Assembly (NCBI GenBank): GCA_948567375.1
Contig: OX419760.1
Coordinates: 42,470,001-42,534,000 of the forward strand
DNA: 64,000 bases
Reading direction: 5' to 3'
From: Lunularia cruciata
Lineage: Eukaryota > Streptophyta > Marchantiopsida > Lunulariales > Lunulariaceae
Under the pieces are notes generated by a model. That model made no database searches. It was not told the origin of the DNA and was given only the letters and a program-made list of their open reading frames with translations. The position numbers were made by a program, and so were the translations under genes. This document shows positions 20,716-31,304 of the stretch, one piece after another (positions within the stretch are counted from its first letter, which is position 1; every line of letters begins with the position of its first letter).

Positions 20716-21264
20716 TATAACAATATGCAGTTTACCAATGAGTTAATCAAGACTAAGTTGCCTACTTGACATACATGTTACTTTTAACATTATGGAGTTT
20801 AACAATGACTTAGTCAAGACTAAGGAAGTAGCAAATAGGCAAAATTACCCCAAGAATTATAAGAATATTCTAGAAGCATCTAGGAAGCTACTTGGTGCTT
20901 CCAAGTATTGGATAATGTGCATGCCAAGTGGTGACTTCTAAGAGGAACTTACTGGCTAGCTTAGCTTGCACGCCAAGTAGGTTGCTTCTAAAAGGAAGCT
21001 TCTTGGGAAGCTTCCCAAATAGCTTAGCTTGCACACCAAGTAGGTGGCTTCTAGAAGGAAGCTTCTTGGTTAGCTTGGCTTGCACTCTAAGAAAATGGCT
21101 TTTAAAAGTTTGTTGAGAAGCTTCTTGAGAGCCTTGTATGCTTCCTTATAAATACCAAAGCCCAAGCTCATGCTAGGCATTTGGAATTTCCTCATTCAAG
21201 AGTCCTAATTTGATCTTTCACTCCAATCTTCCATTTTCCTATTTTCTCTCCTTGGTCTTTTATA
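20716..21264 (+). repeat. 3' LTR of copy D
   Basis: The first bases are TATAACAATATGC, a G-to-A change of the TGTAACA start; the end is GGTCTTTTATA. It contains a heat-shock element at 20862-20876, three AAGCTTC units near 20940-21080 and the CCTTATAAATACC box near 21145. An extra ~65-bp partial repeat of the LTR start (the similar stretches near 20728 and 20798) makes it longer than the 5' LTR. Confidence 0.85.
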
Positions 21265-22184
21265 CTTTGTATAAAATTCTATCATCCTCAAATTGATAAG
21301 CAAACAAAAGATGCAAAAAATATGGAGGATATATTATGGGCCTTTGTCAACATTAATCACATTGATTGGGATACTTGTCTTGTGGTTGCTGAGTTTTCCT
21401 ACAATAAATCCAAGCAAGCAAGTATAGGCTTCACTCTTTCCTACCTTAATTATGGATAAGATCCACTTGTTCCATATTCTCTTCTTGCTCCATTACAATC
21501 TCATGTCTCTCATACTTCCACCTTCTTGTCCAAGCTATATGCTTTCGTACACCAAGCCAATTCTTATTTTCTTGTTGCTCAAAATTGGCAAAAGCAATAT
21601 GTTGATAGTCATTATTATGATTTCATTGTTGAAATTGATGATAAGGTCATACTTTCCTCTAATAAACTTCCTCTCCCTCTTGATACCAAATTTTGTACAC
21701 TTGCTTCCGATTGAGCAAGTCCATTTGATATCATTCAAATCATTTCTCCAATTTCATATAAACTTGCTCTTCCTAATCACATGAAAATCTATATGATCTT
21801 TTATGTTTCCAAGTTAAAACATTATTTTTCTAACCAATCTTTCTTTCTTCTTAATCACATGAAAATCCATCCTATATTTCAGGTTTCCAAGTTAAACTTT
21901 TGTTTTAAACCCATATTCCTCTCCTATTCACCTTCAATCTCCTTCACCTTGTTCCAATCCTTGTTAACAATCATGAAGAATACAAATTTATTCTATACTT
22001 GCATGCCATGACATCCAAAGTGACTGCCAATGATACACTAAATATAAGATCCTTTGGAAAATGTATCCTCTTCACGATGCTACATGTGGAGCCTCTTTCT
22101 CATCTCCAAAATACAAAAGCAACTATACAAGAGTTCAAAGACTCCAAGGTAACAAAGACATCACAAACTAGCAATAGGAGAATA
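21265..22184 (+). pseudogene. Integrase end and chromodomain of copy C
   Basis: The sense continues from 15848: a YHPQIDKQT-like stretch, MEDILWAFVNINHIDWDTCL near 21330, then DKVILSSNKLPLPLD near 21640, a partly duplicated HMKIHPIFQVSKL segment near 21780-21900, and a chromodomain remnant near 21965-22140. It ends with GCAATAGGAGAATA before the LTR at 22185. The small duplication of the HMKI segment (21780 and 21857) is private to this copy. Confidence 0.75.
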
Positions 22185-22536
22185 TGTAATAATATAGAGT
22201 TAACAAAAGCTAAATATAGCTAGCAGGTCACAGAATTAGCATATAGCCAAGCAACTCTAAGAATATTTCTAGAAGCATCCAAGAACCTTCTAAGAAATTT
22301 CCAAGAGTTGAGTAACTTATACATCAAGTTGATGGCTAGCGTAGCTTGCACTCCAAATAAGGTAGCTCTTGGAAACAACTTTCCTTGGAAGCTTCTTAAG
22401 AGCCTTGTATCTGGATTTTCTATAAACACCAAGTTTGAGCCCAAGTTAGGCATTTGGAGTTTCACTCATGTGAGAGTTCCAATGTGATCTTCCAATTGAT
22501 CTTATATTCTCTTATTTCTCTCCTCTATATTTTAAA
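22185..22536 (+). repeat. 3' LTR of copy C, shortened
   Basis: It starts TGTAATAATATAGAG and ends near CTATATTTTAAA. At 352 bp it is the shortest of the family and has about one AAGCTTC unit. The heat-shock element is disrupted by an extra T (GAATATTTCTAGAAG). The right end of the retroelement nest is here. Confidence 0.7.
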
Positions 22537-24510
22537 GACTACAAAAGACTAATAATATTGCCAAGGATCCACCAACCTCCCTAAGCTCTCTAGAGATGGA
22601 TGCAAATCAGATGATATTAAAATGTCTCAACATCTAATTATAGAACAATAGAGTGTGGATAGATATCTAAGAGTATTATGATACTTAGAGATATAGCCTC
22701 ACAACCTCCCAATGTAACAACTTCAAACTAATATGGACTAAGATGCTATTGTAAATGAGAACATTGTTGAAGATAATAATATAGCTAACAAGATGCCAAA
22801 AGATCTTCCCAATAACAATCACTATAATGCAACTTCTATCTTCCATATCACATGAAGTTGACTAGCATTTGACTAATTGATTTGTGAATCTCTTCCTCCT
22901 TATTGCTACAACCACTTGGAACAAATATACGACACAAAGAAGCAATATATAAGATGTTAATAAATCATATTTGACAAGCCTTCTAAGGAGAGGTATGGAT
23001 TATGCACAAGCTATTGCAGGGCTATGACACAAAGTTGTGCATAAGAGAGACATATTATGTATATTAATTTAAAGATATGTTTTACAAAGCTAAATGCTAT
23101 TTATTCTTCTAGCAAATAGTCTATATAGCATTTGTCCAACAAGTATCATGTGTAATCTTCCTTTCCTTTACCCAGTCAAAACTAATGGAAGACATGTTTT
23201 ATAAAGCTAAATCTAATTTATCTTATTTTTGCATATGTATCAAGTGATCTCTATAAACATCCCATTCTCTTATAATACTATTTGCTTAAATGATTAACAA
23301 TTTACTTTGGTGTATAGAATATTATTTTCAAAGATTTAAAATGATATAAAAATGCACATGTATCAAGTGATTTATGTAAATACATGAGTCTATTATCATA
23401 TTAATGGCTTAAATTTTTTAAGAGTATAATTTAGTGTTGATAAAATGAGTCATTCTAGTCTAAGCTTGAGGCCATAGGTTCTTAGCCTGTGTCTCCATGC
23501 CATTGGTGGAATTTTACATATTATATAATTTTATTTTGCACACCTAATAGTGTTCTCAACCCATGGCACCATACACATTGGTGGAACTTTGCGTATTGTA
23601 CATTTTTATTTTGCAATCCAATGGAGTTTGTGGGATTTTATATATTGTATAATTTATTTTCGACACCTAATAGTATTCTCAAACTATGACCCCATACACA
23701 TTGCTGGAACTTTGCATATTCTACATTTTGATTTTGCAATCCAATGGCCGCATGTTAGAATAATTCTTATAATATTGCTTTCAAGTTTAAAATGGTATAA
23801 TTATCTAAATTTTAACTCAATTTCTAGAATGACACATTCTTGCTGATAATAATAAAAAATAATTTAATAATAATTATCTAAATTTAAGCTAAGTTTATTT
23901 TGTATACTAATGTGAAAATTAATTCAAGAATGACCCATCTACATAATGGGAATAAAATTTGAATTTTGATGCAAGTGGTATGAATAATCTTACATATAAT
24001 TTATTCATAATAAAGCAATCACATTAAAGACGTGCATGCCATGACATAAATAAAACTGACTAATTATCTAATTAGTCGACTATAGACTAATTATCATAAT
24101 TCCATTGTTATCTTTTTGTACGTAAAATCTTTCCGGAGTACAAATGATTTTTCCAAATCAATTGAAGACTACACCACCACATGACGGAAACAAAATGACG
24201 TAGTTATTTGGCTGTTTTTTACGGGTCCTTCAGTAAACCGAGGATAAAGGACAAATCGATTACATGTTTGAAAATCGACAGATGACAAATCCACAAAAGA
24301 CAAATCGATTACATGTGGTCGCCTTCTCTAAATTACATGTTCGACACTCAAAAGTGATCGTATGATGACGAGGCCAGAAATTTTGGAAACAGTTGTGTGA
24401 CATAAGGATGATGTGAATTGACAACATATCGTTAGAAAAAGTACAATAATCCTCCTCGAGATTCGAATTCATATAAACGTCTATTATTATAATGGACTGC
24501 AAAACTTAAC
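22537..24510. other. AT-rich intergenic DNA
   Basis: I see no gene. The stretch is AT-rich with short ORFs only. It contains the tandem repeat at 23500-23748, and an 18-bp direct repeat (GACAAATCGATTACATGT at 24250-24267 and 24299-24316). Confidence 0.6.
23500..23748. repeat. Composite tandem repeat, two units of about 126 bp
   Basis: Each unit is made of two related halves. The starts are CATTGGTGGAATTTTACATA (23500), CATTGGTGGAACTTTGCGTA (23575), GTGGGATTTTATATATTG (about 23630) and CATTGCTGGAACTTTGCATA (23699). The halves share CATTGSTGGAAYTTTRCRTATT and TTTATTTTGCA. No coding role is apparent. Confidence 0.75.
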
Positions 24511-24593
24511 TCAGCCCCATTCTGCCTTTTTCATCTCTCCCTTGTACGGCTTGATGGGCTCTTCCTCTCATCTATTTTTTCTACGCGGTCGCC
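24511..24593 (+). repeat. Short copy of the LINE 3' tail
   Basis: CAGCCCCAT, then CTCTCCCTTGTACGGCTTGATGG and CTACGCGGTCGCC match the end of the non-LTR element at 42915-46237. The first hairpin is reduced and the second is imperfect here. It is probably the remnant of a heavily 5'-truncated insertion. Confidence 0.8.
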
Positions 24594-26377
24594 CCTGTCT
24601 ACTAACATGATACTGATGGGGACATGATAACAGCCCACAAATAATATGGAGATCTAAATTTAATTAGTATCTCTGATAAAAGCGCGGACCTTGTAAGAAA
24701 GAATCTAACTTTAGGGGTTGTGGGTCCAGATATAGTAGATGTATCTCGTTATAGGCTGCAACTGCCAAACTAGATACTATCTGGAGAAGTGGGCACCGCT
24801 TTATTGTCCGTGGTCCCGTCGTCCGCCCTTTTCAGTCTTCCTTTCCGGCAGTCTTCCTTCTTCTTCTATCTCCTTCCGTTTCTAGACTCTCCATGTTTAC
24901 GACACACGACGCGTTTGAGATTCCGACTGCCGATTCGTCGGGAACGGCTCATCGCGCCAGGACGCATTCTATCGACAAGGACTCATGGCGCGCAGCCAGA
25001 ACTTCCCGTCGGGCTCAACCGACGGGACGGTCTGCAGTTCCTCGTCACCATGAATTTGCCGTATTGCCACCTCTTTTGCCACATATTAAGTTATAGAAAT
25101 ACTTTGAAATGTGAATCGAGTTTAATTCGTCTACGGTCAGGTGCAAAAGGGGGTTAAGTATAAAATGCTTCCATACAAGTGAGTGAGGGTATTCTAGGCC
25201 AGTTTTTTTAAGAATGCAAATGGTTTCGGAGGAATATGTTTAATTTTCTATTTTGTTGGTTCCGGTTTGTCATCTTTGAAATCAGGAGTTCCTAAAACAC
25301 TAGAAAGCATGGAGTATGAGGCCTCTCCTAAATTAATCATGGCAGATAATATTAGAAAATGAGAGTTTCTAGTATCGTCACTCAACAATAACATCTCGAA
25401 ACTACACAGCGTTCAGGTTTCGAGTTCATTTCATTCATTCCCAGCTTGATGATAACATACAATAGTGGAGGAACTGAATAAACGATATGTGCAATGTTAG
25501 CAAGATGTACTAGCGAAATGGCATCTGATCCATAGCGTTGGGAGAGGAAAATGCGAAGGGTGCCGGCACATTCACGTGGTGGGTGATAAAATAGTGGAGG
25601 AACTGAATAAACGACTTGTGAAGTGTTAGCAAGATGTATCAGCGAAATGGCATCTGGTCCATAACGTCGGGAGAGAAGTGCGAAGGGTGCCGGCACATTC
25701 ACGTGGCGGGTGACCGACGGTAGCCCAGGAGTCACCCGTTAGATGGTCTGACGGACGGAGACGGGACTTTCGTGGAGGCTGCTATACGACGGACAGTAGT
25801 CTGTCCTCTCCTTCCGCCTTCTCTTTCTCCTGGAGTAGTAGGAGCAGCATCTGGGGAGCGCTTTCCACAACCGCTCTCTTCTCTTCTGCTTGTGCTTCGG
25901 AGCATCACTACTGCACTGCGACGATCCCTTTGGTCTGAAGCATAATTTTCGGCCAAAGACGATCGACTGATTCTTGACGGAGGGAAGTCTACGATCGATC
26001 TGGAGGATTTTGTTCTTCTTGGAAGGATTTTGTAGGCAGGAATCAGATCGTGGTGACGGGACAAGGGAGAAGAAGCACGGAGATCATCGCAGCTGAGAAG
26101 AGGAGATTTTTTGGACGGGGAATTGTGGTAGAGGGAAGGATTGACGCCGTGTTTACGTGTGGTGGGTGGAATTGGGATACAGAAGGTTGAAGAAGGCGAC
26201 GCGGACTTTTGTGAAGAGATTGTTGGAATTAGTGAAGTTTGGGCACAGGATTGGGATGCGGATGATGAGGGAATAATAGTAATTGCGTAGTTTTGACAGG
26301 AAGTTGTACAAGTGAGGAGATTTGGCTCCCCGGCCGGGAGATTTCTTGCGTCTCTCTCCATTCGGGGAGGATTTGAA
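24594..26377. other. Upstream region of CSN7
   Basis: No gene is recognised. There is a 129-bp tandem duplication (25461-25713) and a serine- and arginine-rich minus-strand ORF (25732-26361) that overlaps the CSN7 start and looks non-coding. Core promoter elements of CSN7 cannot be placed with confidence. Confidence 0.5.
25461..25713. repeat. Tandem duplication, period 129 bp
   Basis: The two copies start AATAGTGGAGGAACTGAATA at 25461 and 25590 and end with GTGCCGGCACATTCACGTGG. They differ by scattered substitutions and small indels. Each copy carries GTGCCGGCAC, a 10-bp perfect palindrome, beside a CACGTG E-box/G-box core. Confidence 0.85.
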
Positions 26378-29300
26378 ATGGAGGTCGAGATAAAGCAAGC
26401 TGAGCTTGTGGAACAGTTTGTTGTTCGGGCAAGAAGTGCGCGAGGAAGGGCAGCAGCAGAGCTTGTTACGCACGCTACTTCGCATCCATCCTTGTTCGCA
26501 TTTTCAGAGCTTCTTACCCTTCCTCATATTTTGGAGGTGAGCTTTTCGACGTAACTTTTCCAATATCTCAGCGTATCTTCGTTAAACCCTAGAATGTAGA
26601 TGACCTTCAGACGCGAGATGTCACCATCTCTTGTGTTGGTTAAATCGTCTGAGTGTTAGGAGTCGTCCGAGTTGTCTCTCATCATCCGTTGTCCACCACG
26701 TGATCGGGGCCTGGTTTGATGAAGATTTCAAAATTCCATCATGAGAACGAAGGCTACCGACTGAATACGAAGCAGAACTTTCTGGGATACAGCAAATTTC
26801 TGTGGATCTCTTATCAGAGCTGCATGTCAGTGATCACACAGTGTTTCCATCGACTTGGGTTTCTTATGGAATGAAGTGTTGAATTGCTAGCGAAGGACTT
26901 CGTTTAAGAAACGTTTGACTAGTGGTTCAATTCTAGGTAATTTTCTGGCCGATTTCGAAGAACGAAAATGCAGCTTGCTACAGCCCCAGTAAACCCTCAC
27001 TTGTTGCAGCTGTGACACAATCATCTGAAGGTTCCCTTCCTTTGTAACTGTATTTTTATGGTGATGTGAATCCCTGTGATCAGGTTTTGTCTATCTGAAC
27101 CCTAGTTTCTCATACTTAAACTTGACGGCTAATTTTGATACCACTGCAGCATGGGAAATAGTTGAGCCTTGTGGCCTGTACTTTGATGTTAACCGACATA
27201 CAAAATATTTATTGATTACCTCTGATGCAACAAGAGGATCGTCCATCAGAGTCGACACAGTTTGTTTCACATTTGTTTCTCGAAGTGGGGAGAGTAGCCA
27301 GGCCTTGTTTTGTTGTGCTTGTTCTGATGTTCATCGTGCCGGATGGGATCTCATGTTTTTGTAAAGTTTGCTAACCTTTGTTTCGGAGGCAGAATCTTAT
27401 TGTTTTTGATTCCTGTCGTTGCAGCTGGATGGAACAGAACATTCCGGCTCCTTGGAGCTTCTCCGTCTTTTCGCTCATGGGACCTGGACAGAGTACAAGA
27501 GTAAGGCTCATATCTGCCCTTAGTTTATGTGGGGTGTGCCAGTCTTTCTTGAACTTGGTTGGGCTTTGGCCTTACATCAAAAACTATATATACGTAAGTA
27601 TTCTCATATGATGTATTTATAGAAGTTTTTCCTACAGGCTAAGAGCTGGAACTAGCATGCCATTTTAAACAGGATAGTTAGACGTCAAACATACACCTAA
27701 TAATTCAACAGTGTAAATCAATAAGAGCTAACGCATGGAGTACAGTATCCATATTTTTTCCTTCCAACCAATCCTGTATGAGAGAAATGAGATGAATAAC
27801 GGAAGGTAGAACAATTTGGCCCATCTGTTGAGACACTTCTCAGCAGTGTACAACTAGATATGAATTGTTCATATGTGCGTCCATCACATATCAGTATCTT
27901 AATTATTCGAAGAGATGATCTTCTGATACACACAAGCATGCTTGATAAAGAGTAGAAGGTTGGAAGTTTGAAGGTTTGTTTTGTAGGACTACATATCTTC
28001 TGATATTTGTGGCTAATATAGTCTTTCTCTCTTCCTAGATAACATCAATAAGCTTCCTCCACTTCAACCTCAACAGGAGCTGAAGCTAAAGCAGCTGACA
28101 GTGATGACACTAGCTGAAACAGCGAAGGTAAGTTTATCGAAATTTTGGCTTGAAATAATTGCAAATTACTTAAAGACTTTATCTGGTATTCGGTGGCTCC
28201 AACTTGTCCTTACTCATGAGTTAACATTTATGAGAGGAGTGTACCCCACTCGAGTTGGGGCTAAAGTGCCAGGGCGTAAGATCCGCAGGATAGTCAGTAG
28301 TAAATTTTCTGGTTTTTCATTACGTGAATCAAGTAGTAGCTCTAGCTCGGAAGGTAATATCATAGTAAAGTGGAGAATTCAGGAAGCGAACTTATCTATA
28401 CCAATTTAAATTGAACAATCTGTTTGCAGGTACGTCGGTCCAAACTAAAGTACTGTTTAGAATCTATTTTTGACACGACTTGTAAAGGAAATATAGAGTT
28501 GGAAGTAACATTGCCTTTTGATATGCTACCACATTTGATGACTGTACATCTCAAGTCCCAATATTACTTGAATGTGGTCGTTTCTATGCAGGTGCTACAA
28601 TACGATCTTTTGATGCAACAGCTGGATGTGTCCAACGTTCGTGAGCTTGAAGATCTTTTGATCAATGACTGCATGTATGCGGTAGGTCTTTCCAACCTTG
28701 GACAAGTTTCGCTCATCGCGAATGTTATCTAGTGTGAATACCATGGACGTACATTTTTAGCTCTGAAAACTCTGAAGGCCACATACCGCAAAAAGCTCAC
28801 AGTATGTGGCCTTCAGAGTTTTCTGTGAAGCTATAAGCATAAGTAATCGTGTCCGAGCATCCTTTACTCGGGACCAGCGTGTAAGGATGTAATATTATAT
28901 CACATAAAGTATGCTGTTGTAATATTGATACTTCACATGAAGCTCTCAGACGTAGGTTTGCTTGTCTCCCTGAGATATCGACTATGAACTCAAATTTATC
29001 TCCGATAGCTCTTTTTATTTTCTATCATATGGTTCTGGCCCATCTGGTGAGTGTCATTTTGTTCCGTATATCAAGGAATTGGAATATACGATACGGTAGA
29101 AAGATCTTGAACTTGCCGATTGCTCATAGTTCATGAATTTTAGTAGTGAAGCCCTACCCGTCCGGCACCATTCCCAGATTTTCTGCCGGTTAGAGCAAAA
29201 CTTGTAGAAAGACCATGTTTCGACAGTGCCTTTCAGCGTTGCAAGGGATGTAACGCATGTCATGCATTCCCTACACATGGTATGCTTATCTGTACCAAGC

Positions 29301-30684
29301 TTTTTAACCTGCTTCCTCTTTTATCTCCTTTGCAGGGAATTGTGAGAGGGAAATTGGATCAACGCCGACGCTGCTTTGAGGCAGGTTTCTTCTCTTCGGA
29401 ACTTGCAAGGTTTAGGAGGATGCATGTGCAACTACGTTTGCGTCTTTGTTTAATAGCCTTTGTGTTTCCAAATCACAACAGAGTATTTCAAATCGAATTC
29501 ATTCACCTCTACGATCGAGTGACGGTAGGGGGTCTTTGACCTGTTGGTAATGTCTATTGTCTATCGGCAATGGTTTTCTGTAAATTAAGTACATCCTGTA
29601 TTCTGATTAAGGTACGTAGCAATTCCGCTATTTTAAGATTCTTCTCAACTTTGTGAATACACACTTCCAGGTGCAATTTGCTGCAGGACGAGATTTGAGA
29701 CCAGGCCAATTAGAGAACATGATCTCGACACTGGCAAGTTGGTAAGGTTTTGGAATCTCTCATTTCAACTCCGTTTCAAGAGGAATGATTACTGCTGCTA
29801 GGAGGAATATTGGTATTTCTTTGCTTTGAGTATGGAGGAATCCATACTCTGTTGGAATCACTCCCATCATTAGTTCCTTGAAGTTTGGATAAAGCACTCG
29901 CTTGTTGTGATTTGTGTCTTTGATTTCTGAAGTGAGAGAAGTTAGATTCCTTACATTTCATGCCTTATTTGTAATATCTGGTTCACCTGGTGGTTTGCAG
30001 GCTCGGCAATACTGAAAATCTCTTGATGACCATCCAAGAGAAGATCAAGTGGGCTGACAGCATGAGTGATATAGACAGGAAGCACAAGAAGGAAGTGGAA
30101 GACAAGGCTGAGGAGTTGCGGAAGTCCATTAAGGTGAGTGGAATTCTGATGCACCTTATATTCTCTATGTCTATTACCAAGAACATGCCTCCCTCCGCCC
30201 TCTTCTTACCATATGTCTTTGTGCAAGTCTAGGCATGGGAATTATGACTACCTTCCGCGAGTTGTACGTTTTGGAGGAGGATCTTTTCTAGTCCGAGGAT
30301 TTGCAGTATTTTCTCGCATTGATGAGGATATTTTGTTCGTTTCTTTTTCTCTTAAGTAATCATGCGCACTAGCACAGAAAGTAAGCGTGAGAGCCATCTT
30401 GATGCTTGGAGTAATATGGAGTAGCGCAGCTAGAGCAGTGTAAATCAATTTGGTAATTTGCGTCTTGCAAGCTTTGTTCTGAATTTTGGCACACTTGAGA
30501 GTGCTGGAGATCAAAATTGGTCGATATATGTTTCTCACTTGGTGGCAGAAGCCTTTGTACACCAACCTGTAAGCAGGCCGAGATGGAATTGCGGGGACAA
30601 CAAGATGTGGGTTACACAGAAAGTGGGGCTTTGGTCATGGATTATGTGGAAGAAGACCGGAGTCGACCCAAGAGGTATGTGTAG
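26378..30684 (+). CDS. CSN7: COP9 signalosome complex subunit 7
   Basis: CSN7 is a PCI-domain subunit of the COP9 signalosome, the nuclear complex that removes NEDD8 from cullin-RING ubiquitin ligases; in plants it is needed for light-regulated development. Exons read by eye: 26378-26536, 27425-27500, 28039-28127, 28592-28681, 29336-29380, 29671-29741, 30001-30133, 30577-30684. The phases agree throughout. Key segments are ATSHPSLFAFSELLTLPHI, LLRLFAHGTWTEYK, LKLKQLTVMTLAETAKVLQY, LDVSNVRELEDLLINDCMYA, GIVRGKLDQRRRCFE, AAGRDLRPGQLENM and ENLLMTIQEKIKWADSMSD, then a charged tail. The length of about 255 residues is normal. Intron 5 needs a GC donor at 29381. The end is uncertain: the frame runs SRPKRYV to a stop at 30682-30684, but AGAG-GTATGT at 30671-30680 is also a good donor, and a short last exon at 31295-31304 would give PKRRR-stop, closer to the family. 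Confidence 0.93.
28765..28823. repeat. Perfect 22-bp inverted repeat in intron 4 of CSN7
   Basis: GAAAACTCTGAAGGCCACATAC at 28765-28786 and its exact complement at 28802-28823 are separated by 15 bases. The RNA would fold into a strong hairpin. It could be the remains of a short transposon, or a structured intronic RNA. Confidence 0.85.
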
Positions 30685-31304
30685 AGCTTTGCTTAAAGCC
30701 CATGATCAGATTAGCAACTACTTAGTTCTAGACATATTATTCAACTCCTCTCTCATGACCTCCGTAAAAGCTGGCCTTGAAAAGATACACTCAGTCACCA
30801 TGATGCAGGAACCGTGGCTTGCAATTCATGAAGGTATAAGTAATCAAGCAGGGTCTATTTGAAGGCCGTAGTCCTCTCAATGAGCCACTGTGGTCTTTCA
30901 GCTGAAGTTGTGAAGTCCCACTTGTTCCAAGTAATTGCGAAGCACGATTGAGATTTACCCTATGTAGAAAGGAGAAGACCCGTTACTGTACTTTGAAGTT
31001 AGTCCCCGGCCCAATCAATAGTTCTAATTGTAAAAGCCGCCGTGTCTACTCGCTGCGCTGTTGAAGGAATGAATCTTCATTTGCAGTGGAGAAGGTATGT
31101 GCGTGCTTTTACTAACTGTTCACAGGAATTCTTTTCACAAGTGATTCAATAAAGCGAACAATTCCAAATCTAGTCCCTCATCTCTTTCAAGATGTGAAAT
31201 ATCCATACTTTGGAGTTGTTTAAAGGGAACTTCTCTAAAGACAACGTTCGGCTGAAGTTGTTTATGTGTGTGGATGTCTGATCTGTGCATGCAGAAGGCG
31301 GTAG

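Larger units (their letters stand above)
15849..21264 (+). mobile_element. Alpha-family Ty3 chromovirus, copy D, with a nested solo LTR
   Basis: Copy D is complete from LTR to LTR: 5' LTR 15849-16338, a mutated primer-binding site, gag, pol, 3' LTR 20716-21264. It is flanked by CCTTG (15844-15848) and CTTTG (21265-21269), a target duplication with one mismatch. A reversed solo LTR occupies 19060-19482. The RT core has been deleted near 18430. The LTRs differ in length (490 and 549 bp) through unit gain and loss, so it is an old insertion. Confidence 0.85.
14595..22536 (+). mobile_element. Alpha-family Ty3 chromovirus, copy C, interrupted by copy D
   Basis: Copy C is split into 14595-15848 and 21265-22536 by copy D. 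The first part has the end of reverse transcriptase, RNase H and the integrase core as far as the motif LGTxLx; the second resumes with the SYHPQTDxQT-like stretch, the C-terminal domain and the 3' LTR. The 5' LTR and gag were not found. It is the oldest visible element of the right-hand nest. Confidence 0.75.

Noticed and set aside
25732-26361. A 209-codon minus-strand ORF overlapping the region before the CSN7 start
   Set aside because: It is rich in serine and arginine, has no known motif, and ends within the tandem duplication. The overlap with the CSN7 5' region and the skewed composition suggest a chance open frame.
28101-28409. A plus-strand ORF including CSN7 exon 3
   Set aside because: Only the first 27 bases are exon; the rest reads into intron 3.
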